Assembly: GCA_028751875.1 (NCBI GenBank)
Contig: CM054143.1
Location: forward strand, 69,493,219 to 69,557,218
DNA from: Rapana venosa
Taxonomy: Eukaryota; Mollusca; Gastropoda; Neogastropoda; Muricidae
Direction: 5' to 3'
Length of the DNA: 64,000 nucleotides
Shown: positions 41,060 to 53,533 of the stretch, piece after piece
How positions within the stretch are numbered: the first letter of the stretch is position 1
Layout: every line of letters starts with the position of its first letter
The notes under the pieces: generated by a model
The model's input: the letters and a program-made list of their open reading frames with translations, nothing else
The model's database searches: none
Told to the model about the DNA's origin: nothing
Translations under genes and position numbers: made by a program

Positions 41060-44000
41060 GTTTCATCAGTGTGGGGAGATAGGCAGTTTTACCAACAGTT
41101 CCCTGGAAACAGTCCATCATTTGATCCAATTCTTAACAACGGTAAGCAAACACTGTATAAATATTACAGACCTATATCACTTAACATTCTCATGACCTGT
41201 AAAATGCTGGAAAAAATGGTTTTGGAACAGACTGGTTTTAACACTGTGAAAAAAAGAACATCATTCCTGTTAACCAAGCAGGCATCAGAAAAGGAGGTCC
41301 GTCCAAACCATCATCTTATTCCAACTGACCACATCACATTAACTCTCTTAACAGCCCATGCAATGCACCCATATGCCGGTAAATAAAATTCTTATATACC
41401 AACTGCTATGTACATATCCCTCTTACACAGAAACTACTTCATGAATATTCCTGAGGTCTGCCAAATGACCGGTAATATATATCGTAGAATACTTCGAGGC
41501 AAAAGCTCAAATTATTAAGGCATGATATTTCTCTGTGAAAAAAATTAAAATTGTAAAAAAAAATTCTCCGACCAAAAATAACGATTTCTTTATCACCACC
41601 TGTCATCTGAGATACCCCCCGATCTCAATAACGTCAAACATAAGTCTAGCCCAAATCTCATTCATTTATTTTTAAAATGCACGATCAGCCTGAAATCATA
41701 CACTATCGTTTTCCCTCACTGATAGGTAAATCTACATTTATTGCCATCTTTTTACAGCGTTGTAAAGTTATTTAATAGCCTTCTATACAAGAAGTGTCAG
41801 CCAATTTTGGAACACGAACTTTCCAAGCAGCTCATTGCACAAAAACGCAAATACGAGCTAAAAAAAAAGATCGTTTTTGCAACGGTTTTGCAGCTGGATA
41901 TTGCCAAGCCACAGGAGAGTGCACCATTAATTTTGGAGTTCTTTCCCTTTAACTAGTAGTCAAGGAAGCACGCTTGTTTCACCTTCGGTTTCGAACACCC
42001 AGAAATTTTATCCGGGTTGTAAAGGCGAATAGGTGCACGTTTAGCCCCGGAAAATATCCGGGGGTAAGGCAGTTCTAAGAGGCTAAGTATCATTTTGCTT
42101 GCCGACAAACAAGTCTTTTGGCAACCTGTTTTTGAGTGACCAAAGCCATCGACCAAGTATGGCATTCACGATTGTTGTATAAAACTAAAATCAATTGGAT
42201 GATCACAGGCCATATATAAAAGTTATAAACTTGATAAAAGATTTTCTGGAAACAGACAAATTAGAACTAAATTGGACTACAATTCCAACTATAAAGTCCC
42301 TTCAAAATGTGCATTCCACAGGGGTCAGTTATTGCTATTATCGGTCCATTATTATAATATTCAACATCTTAATGCATTGGACTTGCCAAGCACATTATCT
42401 AAGCATGTCGAATCAGGTCAAGAATAGCCCAATGTATAATGTATGTGGAAGAAGGTAGCAATGAAAAAGAATACACCATGAGATCCCCATGAAATTACCT
42501 CAAAAAGTTGTATCAAGATGAACCTAATATGGTATTCAAACTATATGACTGAAAAAGTTTATTGCTATCAAGTGATTGATGCCTTTTTAATATTTGATCA
42601 AATTCCAACACATAATGGCCCAGTTTTCGAATAGATAATGGGATTTTAGGGATACAAGCAAACAGTCAAGCTTGCTTGGGAGTTTTTCTTACAAACAAAA
42701 CTGACATGGAACTACCTACATTGAGTACATACTGATAAAGCAAGGACAATGTTAAACATTCTGAAAGGTATTGGCCAAACAGTCATGGGTCAGGCTATGC
42801 TGACCTTACTGCACCATTTCAACATCTTCATTCCTTCAAAAGTGACGTCAGCCCCGTAGAGAAATGTTTAAATGCTCCAGAATAATCTTTCACGAAAACT
42901 CAAAGTATAGACTGTAGACATAACAAACTGGCTCTAGGTCTACCAGTTCATGCCACCTGTATAAAAACATATATGCAATGTGGAATTTTTTCCATTAAGA
43001 AAATCACTGAAGGATTGCTTGTTGTAAATTTGTCCCTAAGAAGTAATGACTGGTAAAAATGATTTGCATAGAGCCGGCAAATAAATCTTAAGTCTGATAG
43101 ACATTTTCTGAAGAGAGCAGGAATGATATCCCTAACACCACACTGGTACAGACCGACTCAAACTGTTTTAAATGCTGGATTTAATTCCCATATATACAAA
43201 TAATTGCTAAAAGAAGAGATTAAGTATCCCCCACACCAACGTGGGAACTCAAATAGCGCAGTTTGAACATCAATTATATGACTGAAAAAGATTTGTATAC
43301 TATAAATTCTCTAAAGCAAACATTCATTTGGAAGAAACATAATTTCACATACCATTTAAAAGTCTTTACAAGGGATCAGTCTAAACCACTAATGCTGGTG
43401 CTGCAAACACTACACCATATTGAAAATTCCCCAAATTCGTTTCATCATGGGGAGAATAGTTCAATTTTTTACACAGCAGAACTTTAGCATACTACTGGCA
43501 TATAATTTTATTAATCGACTTTTCCAAAGGCTTTTTTTTAAATACTTTTTTTGTGTTTGATCAAAATCAGAAATTCAAGCCATCAGCTCTATGCAAACAA
43601 AAGTTAGGATCTGAACTTGTAATAAGAGATTTGTCCATTTTCATTCATCTCCTCACCCTTAACAGGCCAGATATAACTTTAATGTGGATTCCATCTCACT
43701 GTGTGTGTAAATCAGAATGGAAAGGTTTTCAAGACCTTTAGCAAAACCAGGGGCCAAACAATTAACAGACGTGCAACATTAAAATTCCCACTTGTCACTT
43801 CACAAGACACAATCAATGTTAATCAAATCGTGCAAAAAGTACAGCAAAAGTTTTTCCAGTGTGAAAAAAAAGAGACTGGTTGCTAAATGAATATGAAAAG
43901 AAGGGTAAAATTTGGATCGTTTTGTTAAAATAAATGTAACTCAAGATTTTTATCAGTGTAAAACAAAATTGTTTCTTCATGGCTTGTAGATGGGACTGAA

Positions 44001-44150
44001 CTGTTTTAAGACAAAAAATGTGAACATGTTTCAGGCATATGTGGCCATAGTATAACTTTTGGATCCTATCTTGAAATCAGTATGCCTGAAATAGTTACAT
44101 ACCTTTTCCTACCTCAGCAACGACATCAGCTATATTCAGTGAATCTTTTA
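41060..44150 (+). mobile_element. Decayed LINE with RNase H domain (I-like)
   Basis: The plus strand shows in order: a reverse transcriptase fingers segment at 41,100-41,340 (YYRPISLNI, KMLEKMVL and TDHITLTL phrases); a palm segment near 42,315-42,460 with an IPQGSVIA-like box and a degenerate FADD region; and a thumb at about 42,690-42,850 (TKLTWNY, LNILKGIGQTVMGQAML). An RNase H C-terminal motif ITLMWIPSHC lies near 43,672-43,702. An RNase H domain after the polymerase is typical of the I clade and relatives. The copy is riddled with stops. About 400 bases at 41,740-42,180 do not align with LINE text and could be a later insertion. Confidence 0.72.
41741..42180. other. Unassigned segment inside the LINE
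   Basis: It has a 71-codon plus frame at 41,741-41,956 and a CCCCGGAAAATATCCGGGGG imperfect palindrome near 42,043-42,064. Neither resembles LINE sequence. It may be a small DNA element or host sequence. I do not recognise it. Confidence 0.35.
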
Positions 44151-44469
44151 CTGAAGTACATTTTTTCAAATCATTAATGTATAGTCCAATTGGTTTATTT
44201 GTTATGAATTATTATGGACTTTAAAGACATTATTGTTCTGCGGTTTAGATTATTGGTATCGTTGGTTACAGCTACAAATAGTTTCATTGTTCATATCATA
44301 ATTCTGTAGAAATTGTTGCGATTTTTATTATATCTTTACTCAAGAATTATTTGTATTTACATTTCTTACAGTTCTGTGTAATTTAATTACTACTTTAAAT
44401 CCCTTACCCCCACTCCCCAAATTCCTCCCCCCTCCCTCACACTCCATTCTTTTTTTTTCTAATGTTCTA

Positions 44470-44700
44470 ATATCCACATTTTTGAAGAGACGTAAAATGA
44501 AAACAACACTCACATCAACATTGACTTGGAATGCTCATATTGGATACATTTTAACAAAGCAAGGAAATGCATTAATTTTCTCTTTATTAAAACGGTTAGC
44601 AGACAGTCCTGGGGAACCAAGATTACTATGGCCGCACAATGTAGTCAGAACCAGAGCTGAACCATTGAAGAAGACAGGAGAGATGTGACGTGTATGGATC
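44470..44700 (+). pseudogene. LINE polymerase thumb fragment
   Basis: LTSTLTWNAHIGYILTKQGN followed by SLLKRLADSPGEPRLLW matches the thumb and connection region of many LINE polymerases (the phrase LTWNxHIxYIxxK). It is short, and no other domain is attached. Confidence 0.6.
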
Positions 44701-46018
44701 ACTAATATGTTCACAGCAAGTGTTTTCTTTCTTCTCAGTGTCCTGTGTGACTGGAGTGAGTGTCACCAGAGTTATAGAATTGAAATGAAGATGAGCCAGA
44801 AGAGTAACAAAGTCAACCATCTCAGCATTTGCTGTCACGGAATGGAAATAACTAATCTGCTACTGAATACGGGCCTCACCCATTAAATTGTTTTTTCTCC
44901 ATATTTAGTGACAGGAATTGTGTAGATAAGATTGATGACAGAAAGCTAAAGACAGCTCATGTCACTTCAAGGACTACACAACTACATGGAGGTATGTCTT
45001 CCTTGTCAGTGCAGGCTGGTTTTTCTTTTCACGGTTTCTCACTTTTCTTTTTTTTTTAACCACCATTTTTTTTTTAAAGAAGATTCACTTTACAGGTACA
45101 GCATTGAAATTCTGATTTTTTTCTTTGTGTTAAGATCTTAAGTTTTTTACTTAAACCATAGTTCCATGCAATTTTCCACAGAAAATGTGGAAAAAGTGTA
45201 GGGGTATGCAACCCTGACCTATTCCTGTTCACACCCCACACTGCACACTGGTGTCAGGCCAATGACTGTACAGTGTGCACGGTGTGTGTACTTTGATAAG
45301 GACTGCACGGAAAAAAGAACTACCTACCTATACATGTGACACTTGATTTAGTCGATAAAATCGTTGTACCTGTTTTGTTGTATGAATGTGAAATTTCGGG
45401 ATATGAAAACCTAACAATAATTGATAAGTTTTAGTTAAGATTTTTAAAGTATATTTTTTGTTTAAAGCGTACAACGTCAACTTCCCTAGTATATGGAGAA
45501 ACGGGCAGATATCCTTTGTCTATTTTGGTCTCTGTTCGAATGGTTCGTTTCTGGATGTAGCGCTTGACACCCAGACTGAAAAGCTATCCTAAATGATTAT
45601 CAGATGATGAAAGATTTACATAACAAATCTTTGATCAATCATCATGGCTAAATAAGTACAAAATATTTTAGAACAAAGCGGATATGACTGTATGTGGCAG
45701 AGACAGTTTTGTTCAAGTATTCAGTCTTACAAGCTCACGTATCAAAGCCTTCTTAATAGAAAAACTTTGTTAATTGAATGGAGAACTGACTGTGGAGTAA
45801 TAGTAGATATGCTTTATTACAAAAACTATAAGATCAATATGGTAATGGAAAAATATCATTTACTTGTCTACCAGATGTATATGTTAACTCTCATATGAAT
45901 ATTTCGTTGTAGCTGTCACAAGCTTTCCTATTGAGGTTGGACGTTTCATAATATACCAGGGAAGAAAGAATATGTTCAACATGCAATATGTCTGTTTTAG
46001 GGGATGAATTTCATTTTG
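44701..46018. other. 1.3 kb without a recognised gene
   Basis: AT-rich sequence of ordinary composition. Short frames at 44,959-45,141 and 45,692-45,898 have no recognisable domain. Confidence 0.45.
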
Positions 46019-46198
46019 ACTGGAGTTCCCCACTTCAAAACATTTACCACAAGATTTTATTTATTTCCCCGACATATTCCTCCTCAACCCATGTCCAGTT
46101 ATAATTTTTGTAGCCTAATGGGTAAAAAAAAAAATGCCATGATCTCGAAAGTTCTCCAGTTGCTGCTCTCAATATTCATAAGACTTGCAGACCTGTAT

Positions 46199-48231
46199 TT
46201 CACAAATGATTGCAGAAGCAACTATGGAAATTCCTTTCTGGTAAAGTTCGCAGACGCAGACATCAAAGTGTATGTTATCAACCTGTGTACACATTTACTT
46301 TGATAAACCAATCTCAAATTCATGTATGCAAAGTCTTCTCATCTACAACTGCATGATGGATATTGATTATTGACACAAATTCAAAGTGAAGTTCTAGAAT
46401 AAAAAGAACTTACACTCATAGGATACAACAAGAATTAAAATCCTCACACAGTAAAACAACATGGTGTGATGGAAGTCCCCATATCTTGAAATACAGATAA
46501 AGTGAAAACTGAAATAAGTGTCTCCGATTCCAAGATGTTTTTCACACACAGCTAGCAAAGTGAAACTAAAAGAACACTATCCCTCAAAACTTCATCTGAT
46601 GTGAACTAGTCTCCTTGCTTACCAAAGATGCAGATGGTTGCCGTAAACTAGAACTGGTAATAACAATACCCTCCACACAGTCCACAGTCCTCTTCCCAAA
46701 ATTCTGCTCCTTTATTTCAATCTCCACACTGCCGTACAAGCAGTAATCACACTCACTAACACGTGACAACCACGTGCGTGCACGCAACACGCATGCATGC
46801 AAAAAGAGAGAGACAAGACAGAAACTGAGAAAGACAAGAAGAGAGAGCTGCTGAAACGCAAGATCTCTTCACATGAATACATGCACAAGTCCCGTATCGT
46901 CAATGCAGACCGAGAGGTAGGCCTAACACTGGCTTAGAAAAGGGATGCCAAACACCCTCTGCCCAAAGTTGTTTTTTTTTTAAAAGCCAAGAATCTTCGA
47001 TCAAAAGGACGGCATAACTGAATAACTGCGAATTTTAAAGTAAGGTCCAACTAAATCGAACCACATTGAGCGATGAAAAAATTCAAACATTGTATTTTCT
47101 TTTCCTGTACATGTTGTAAATATTCAGGTCATTTGTGACCTTGCCTATGAATTTGATTCGGTTTCTGTATGCATTCTGTCAGGAAATTGTGGGATAATCT
47201 CCTCAAATAAAGATTACATCTGGCTACAGGTTTATTGTATTCCCATTCTGACACACGACTGTATCACTGACGCCATTTTGGTAAACTGTGCACAGGAAAA
47301 CAATAAGCCTTGCCTATTCACAGCACGCTGTGCTAAAATTGAAAAATCTTGGGTAGAGAGGACTGTAGGCGCAGTAAACAGAAACAGGTTATTATTTTGA
47401 CTCAAATGATTGCAAGTTTCATATTAAACATCATTTCCAAACAAATTTACGGACATACCATAGGGGTAGTAGTTTTTGGCAGTAAAAAATAACTGATGAA
47501 ACAAGCGAATATGCCGCTTCCAATGGAGGCAAATTACCTCCCTGGCAAAATAGGGGCGCGACATGAAATAGTAAGACGACAGCTCTTTCGGGAAAATAAC
47601 GATCTTTGGACATCCTTTCTTGCTTTCATTTCTCATAAGTTTTATTTTGTTATTTGTTTAAATCTACATTACAACAGAAACACTCATTCAAGGTTCCCAT
47701 TTTTAGGGCTTTTAGGGCCTCCAGGGCCATACGTCTACATTTTAGGGCTTTTTTAGGCCTTCCAGGGCCAGGAGGCCTCATTTTTAGGGCATTATTAAGG
47801 GCCTTATAATTTTTGGATCTTCAAAATCAGGGGCCATTTAGGGGCTTTTTAAGATTTGTACGAACCCTGATGTGTGTGTGTGCAATGTTCGCACACAACA
47901 CGTACGTGCGTGTGTAGTGCTGCGCATATGTGTGCGTCAAAAAAATTTTTTGTGTCTTCTAGTCAATGGTTTAAAATTGTGTTCACATTGATATGTGTGC
48001 AATGCGTGCGTGTGTTTGTGTTGTGTGCGCATGCGCTGCGGTGTGTTGGTGTGTTTGTGTGTGGTGTGTGTGTTCGTGACATTTTATTTATGAAGTCATT
48101 TGAAAACAATATGAATATAGCTTTTGTGTCCTTTGATATTTTTATGAGTATCAATAGTCCTGTCAGTATTGTAATTGCCTTTCATGGGAATGATTAAAGT
48201 GTTTTTGACTTGACTTGACTTGACTTGACTT
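46199..48231 (+). mobile_element. 2-kb insertion in copy A ending in (TTGAC)n
   Basis: Copy B reads GCAGGTATTTCTTGAAATT without a break at 53,205. Copy A reads the left part to 46,198 and resumes with TCTTGAAATT at 48,231. The inserted 2.03 kb ends with GGAATGATTAAAGTGTTTTT and five TTGAC units, as expected for retroposition in plus orientation. No polymerase or endonuclease is visible inside. It may be a non-autonomous element or a composite. Confidence 0.7.
47690..47865. repeat. TTTAGGGC / CCAGGGCC degenerate repeat
   Basis: The words TTTTTAGGGC, TTTAGGGCCTCCAGGGCC and AGGGCCTTATAAT recur at least six times in about 170 bases. No protein frame uses them. Confidence 0.75.
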
Positions 48232-48473
48232 CTTGAAATTTTCAATTGTCTTCACAAGCGTAGATATGTATTTTAAAGAAATGTTATACTTGAAGAAATA
48301 TATTGAGTCTTAATACTTGTTTGCTTATCATTTTGCGATGAACTCTAGTTTTTTCAGTTTCCTGTTAGTATTGGTATTATTTTTGGGTTATTGCCTGTTA
48401 GGCTTATTCTCCTGTTCAATTTGTTAGTAACCACCATAACCCCTAAAGGGGTGAAAGAATTAAATCTGGAATC

Positions 48474-48514
<41 letters not shown>

Positions 48515-48602
48515 TGTTGAGTGTGTGGTGTGTGTGGTGTGGTGTTGTGTGTGTGGTGTGTAGTGTGTGTGTGTGTGTGTGTGTGTTGTGTGTGTGTGAG
48601 AG
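48474..48602. repeat. (GT)n microsatellite
   Basis: GT array inside the duplicated segment. Its partner in copy B is at 53,457-53,533 and is shorter. Confidence 0.93.
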
Positions 48603-50559
48603 TGATACAAAAATAAACAAATACCGAAATTTACTTTGTGCAACAATAAAAGCCATAACACAAAAAGTTTCCAGTTTGTGTGTGTGTGTTTTTTTCTTTC
48701 AAACAGCATGCTTGATAAACAACACAACTGGAAAAAACAGTGATGAAAATGCATGCAAACTGTTAAAATGTGAAAGCAACTGAAGTCTGACAAACAAGTT
48801 TTATTCCATTCTTTAGCACTTTGCATCCTCTGATTCAGAAAAAAAAGTTGTGATCTGCAATGAAACTTTTAATGATGCCTTCATGTTGGTTCTCTAATTG
48901 TTATGTATGTATAACTATTTCTGTTAAAAATGCTATCTGACATGCCGACATGCAAACAACAAACGGTAAACAGATCAGTCACATTTCTAAAAGTTCTCAA
49001 TGAAATCGAAGGCAGGAGTTGTCATTCCTGCATTTTTTCAACACGTGTTTCAGCCGACCATTTGACATGACACAACAAAGTACAAGATACTAAGGAAGGA
49101 AAAAACCACTACACACAAGACTTATTTTTTAACAGAATTATTGCCCTGAATAGTTGTTATGACAGAGAAATGTCATGCCAGATTCATGAATTCTGAGAGC
49201 ACACCCTCGATGACCTAGTTTTTGTTCCATGTGGTTCCCAAGTCCAGTTAACTTGTGAGCAACGATAAAAGTTTTATTAATTCTAAAATCACTGAGAATC
49301 AGTATAACTACGAACAAAACAAAACTCACAGCATTTTCTTCTTCAAATGTCGGAGTAAGGTGCGTAGGCATTTAACAAAAAATCTCTGCTGACAATCCCA
49401 AGTCCAAAGCATCGGTTGTTTGACTCAATGAGGTCACCATTTAGTTAGTAAGAAGAGGATGGGAGGAGGGGGGGGGGGAAGAGGAGGGAGGGTACTGTAT
49501 GCAAATGAGAAATGGAAATCATCAAGGGAATTAAGCAATAAACTCAAATGAGGTATTAATTTGTTCTCAAAAAATGAGCTTTCTTATCATGTTCTGGGAA
49601 TTTTTGTACGATTTATACTTAAATTTCTACAACTTCTGCAAACTGTAGGTAGTTTTTAAACATATTAGTGTTATTACTACATCTTTGAAAAACTTCACCA
49701 AAAATCCCATCCTATCATCGGTTAGCGGGAAGTTTCTTCTTTCCAATGGTGTGCGCTATGAATAAGTTTGTGTTGTTGATAGGTCCGCCGAACATGATAG
49801 AAAGACGAAGCCATCACGAAAATTCACATGTCGTGCTTTCAGCAAGTAGTCACATTCTTGCAAAAATGAAATGAGAGATGTTTGAGTTGATGCATTACAT
49901 TTCTTACTGGTATATGTGTTTTAAGTTTTCTTTTATATTTGTATGAAGAAATTGGGTGCACATGGGTCAAATTTGTCCTGTTGCATCAGCTACCCGTTCC
50001 CAGCTAGTGGTGGTCCGGGTCCTACCTAATGTCAGTTACACACTTCTGGGCCAAACTAAATTTAACATGGGAAAAAAAAATCATGAATACATTATCACTA
50101 ACAATTTTCAGGTTTTCTGCTGTTATGGTGTCACACAGACGATGTAAAATACAATAAAATTTCCCAGACGAAGAAAAACACAGATTCAATGACACTGTAC
50201 AAAAGTGAAAGAAAAACATTGATTCCTAATGAACAATGCCACAATCCCATCTCCACAGTTACAGCCCTTCTTTCCACTTACTGTGCAGTGACCTGGTCCC
50301 TCCTCTATCCATGAACAGCAGCAGCATGGGGATGGACTGTTCAATAGATGGGCAGCACACAGCTGAGGGCCCAGGCTGAGCAAGTCAGGGGTCTGGTTGG
50401 GCTTCTTCTTTCCTTGATACACTGGCAAGGCTGGGGAGACATGGTGGTGGATCCCTGATGTCACTGACCTGTTCACACCGCAAACAACACACAGTCACCA
50501 CTGACACAGCAGGACACACATCACTTAACATCACCCACCATGAATAACAAAGAGGCGGG

Positions 50560-50800
50560 ACAGGGCAGGAAAGCCTAGGGGTCAGAGCGCTGCACACAGG
50601 ATCTGAACGGCCCCAGGACCAAGCCACCACAGAGGTGCCCCGTTTTACTTTTCTGTTTAGGGGGATTTTACCCTGGAGTGAGTTCTACATCAGTACTGAC
50701 TCACTTCCCACTGAAAGTCCTTTGGACAGAGACTATAAAAACAAGCCCACCATGTGCCAACGCACTCAGACATCTTGTGCAACACATTATAAACACAGAG
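50560..50800 (+). mobile_element. Possible tRNA-headed SINE
   Basis: AGCCTAGGGGTCAGAGCG near 50,570 resembles a polymerase III box A, and GACCAAGCCACC 45 bases later resembles a weak box B. A non-tRNA body follows (TTTTACCCTGGAGTGAGTTC). The same text in copy B is at 55,538-55,760. No further copies in the window support the assignment. Confidence 0.4.
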
Positions 50801-51074
50801 GTGATTTAAAAAGTAATTCCAATACTCAGTAGCTTTTTCTTTTCTTCCTAATTTTTTTACATAGCCAGTGTAGCCAAATAATAATTATGCTTCATAATCA
50901 TCAGCAAAGAAAGATGTCTTAGTAGTTAGGCCATAAATTAAGTTCAGTATAACTTAAGTGAATACCCGAAGCACACAAAGCTACATGATAACTAGTAGAC
51001 AGATCCAAGTCTGAAGTAACCAACCTTTCCAACTCAAAATAGGTATACTTATTAGTATATTACTATTAGATTTC

Positions 51075-51660
51075 CCTTTGGGGTCCTTTCAGCTTCTCGA
51101 GGTAAAAATTTGATCCTGATGTTTTTTCCGCTTGTGGATTTTCTTTAGACGTAGTGGGAAAGTCACATACAAGTATGATCCCTCCCTATGTCTGCTCCTG
51201 GAAAACTTCGTGTCTGTGCGATGTTAACGCTAGACTGAAACCGTCTTTTCACCATGATGTAATCTATTTGGTTGTGGTGTTCTCCATTTGGGCTATGCCA
51301 TGTCCATTTTCTGGATTTCTTGTGGGGGCCCAAAGTGTATTCACTAGCTGGAGGTGGTTGTTACTGGCAAACTCCAGGAGTCTCAAGCCTTTTCATTTGA
51401 TTGGTTATTACAATGTGGCCCACAAACCCCCCTCCCAGTCTTTCCATGCATTTCTCCTCCCTTTGGGCGTTTCCATCACCTTGCACAACGAGGATGTCTT
51501 TCTTGGGTGTTTGATTCAGAACCCCCTTGTAGCTGGTCATAAAATTCTTCTACGGCTTCATCTGTGCAGTCTGATGTAGGGGCGTATGCCTGTACTATAG
51601 TTATGTTAAAGGGGGTTGCTCTCAGGCGGATGGTAATAAGTCTGCTGGACACAGGCTGAC
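51075..51660 (-). pseudogene. LINE endonuclease, inverted part
   Basis: On the minus strand: SRLITIRLRATPFNITIVQA then YAPTSDCTDEAVEEFYDQLQ near 51,645-51,535. A broken middle follows, then RKWTWHSPNGEHHNQ and DYIMVKRRF near 51,310-51,240, and a GADIGRDH catalytic-end phrase near 51,180. The SDH box reads RDH. Several frame changes are present. The phrases are those of the abundant RTE-like endonuclease/reverse-transcriptase proteins of invertebrates. Confidence 0.85.
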
Positions 51661-53040
51661 AGCTCAAGATCTGGCAGACAGGAAAATGGCCAACACCATG
51701 GACGCAGTCACTCATCATCACCCTCCCCAAGAAAGGAAATTTACAACAATGCCATAATTACCGCACAATCAGCCTCATATGTCACCCAAGCAAGGTCATG
51801 CTGCAGATAATATTGATAGACTGAAGCCACAAGCAGAGACATCATTGCTGAGGAAAAAGCAGGTTTCAGAGCAGGGCGCAGCACAACAGAACAGTATTCA
51901 ACCTCAGAATACTATGTGAGCGGTACCTTCAACATCAACAAGACCTATACCATGTATTTATCGATTTTAAGAAGGCATTTGACAGGGTGTGGCATGCAGC
52001 TTTTGTGGGCAACCATAAAATTGTACAGCACAATGCAAACCTGATCAGAGTCATCAAACAGCTGTACAGCGAGGCCACCAGTGCATTTGTACTACAACAA
52101 CAACATTGGAGAATTTTCGAAAACAGTTGGAGTAAGGCAGGGCTGTCTCTCACCCACTCTTTTCAACATCTTCCTTGAGAGATCATGGCTGATGCACTGG
52201 AACATCATGAAGGATCAGTCAGCATTGGTGGCAGAACGATCACAAACCTCCGCTTCGCAGATGACATTGAGGGAAAATAGCAGGATCAGAAAAAGAGCTT
52301 CCCAAAGCCTAACAGAACATTTGGATAAGGCCTCCAAAACATACGGAATGGAAATCATTTGCAGAGAAGACCAAATGATGACAAATAACCCCAACGGCAT
52401 TAGCACTGATATCAGGGTTAATGACCAGAAGCTGGAAACAGTTCAAAGCTTCAAGTACCTGGGAGCCATTGTATCCGACCAGGGATCCAAGCCAGAAGTA
52501 GTATGCAGGACTGCACAGACATAACAGCTTTGTCAAAACTAAACACCATTGGGAGATAAGAATATCTCACTTATCTCCAAGATCAGACTAATGCGCTCCC
52601 TTGTCATATCCAATTTCTGTATGCCTGTGAATCATGGACCCTGATGTAGATTTGGAGAAAAGGGAGTACAGGCAGTGGAGATGAGATGCTTTCGGAGACT
52701 CCCTTTGGCTCTCATACAAAGACCACATAAGCAACGAAAGCGTGCATAACAGAATCCAGCAAACCATTGGAAAACTATGAGAACCTTCTAACGATCGTGA
52801 AAAAGCGTAAACTTAAGTGGTATGGGGGATGTCACAAGATCCCAAGGGGAAATTACAAAGACAGTTTTGCAAGGCACTGTCCAAGGAGAAGAAGAAGAGG
52901 CAGACCAAGGAAGAAATGGGAGGATAACATCAGTGAATGGACAGGCCTAGAACTCAACAAAACCCTGGAAAGGCAGAACAGAGAGAAGAATGGAGGGAAA
53001 ATGGTTGCTGAGTCTTTGAGGGTGCCCCCCCGGTCGTCAG
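51656..53040 (+). pseudogene. LINE reverse transcriptase, sense part
   Basis: In order on plus, with frameshifts: KIWQTGKWPTPWTQSLIIT near 51,670; a HNYRTISLICHPSKVML block near 51,750; FIDFKKAFDRVWHAA near 51,960; VGVRQGCLSPTLFNIFLE near 52,130; LRFADDI with the catalytic Asp pair near 52,250; SFKYLGAIVSDQGS near 52,450; and the basic C-terminal RRRRRGRPRKKWEDNI near 52,890. About six to eight frame changes make it inactive. Confidence 0.9.
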
Positions 53041-53454
53041 ACTACGGGACAGATAGAGAGAGTCCCCACTTCAAAAAATTTTATGACAAGATTTATTCCC
53101 CGACATTTTCTTCAACCCATGTCCAGTTATAATGTTTGTAGGCTAATGGGAAAAGCAAATCTCAAAAAGTTCTCCTGTCGCTCTCAATATTCATAAGATT
53201 TGCAGGTATTTCTTGAAATTTCAATTGTCTTCCACAAGTGTAGATTAGTCTTTTAAAGAGAAATGGGTTTACTTAGAAAAATGTATTGAGTATATGTTTG
53301 CTTATCATTTTACGATGGCTCTTGTTTTTCAGCTCCCGTTTGTATTCATATTATTTTGGGGTTGTTTTTGTTTAGGTTTATTTTCCTTTCAATTTGTTTG
53401 TAATCCCCCATACCCCAAAAGGGGTGAAAGGAATTAAAATCTTGAATCTTGAAT

Positions 53455-53456
<2 letters not shown>

Positions 53457-53510
<54 letters not shown>

Positions 53511-53533
53511 TGTGTAATGTGTGTGTGTGTGTG
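53457..53533. repeat. (GT)n microsatellite
   Basis: Partner of the GT array at 48,474-48,602, but purer and shorter. Confidence 0.93.

Larger units (their letters stand above)
46019..51050. repeat. Segmental duplication, copy A
   Basis: Text at 46,019-46,198 and 48,231-51,035 matches 53,063-55,973 in the same order and orientation. Shared anchors are CCCCACTTCAAAA, ACCCATGTCCAGTTATAAT, TTTTCAATTGTCTT, a GT array, GGCAGGAGTTGTCATTCCTG, CCCATCCTATCATCGGTTAG and GAAGTAACCAAC. Copy A has normal base quality and carries a 2-kb insertion missing from copy B. Confidence 0.9.
51075..53055 (+). mobile_element. RTE-like LINE with inverted 5' half
   Basis: The left part (51,075-51,660) encodes the endonuclease on the minus strand. 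The right part (51,656-53,040) encodes the reverse transcriptase on the plus strand. Reading outward from the joint, the minus-strand part starts with the earliest element text (GCQPVSSRLITIRLR), and its far end is the post-endonuclease linker (EKLKGPQ). That is the geometry produced by twin priming. The element sits exactly between the two copies of the segmental duplication. Confidence 0.85.

Noticed and set aside
43553..43741. ORF with ITLMWIPSHC as a host RNase H gene
   Set aside because: The phrase is the C-terminal RNase H motif of an I-like LINE whose polymerase lies upstream on the same strand.
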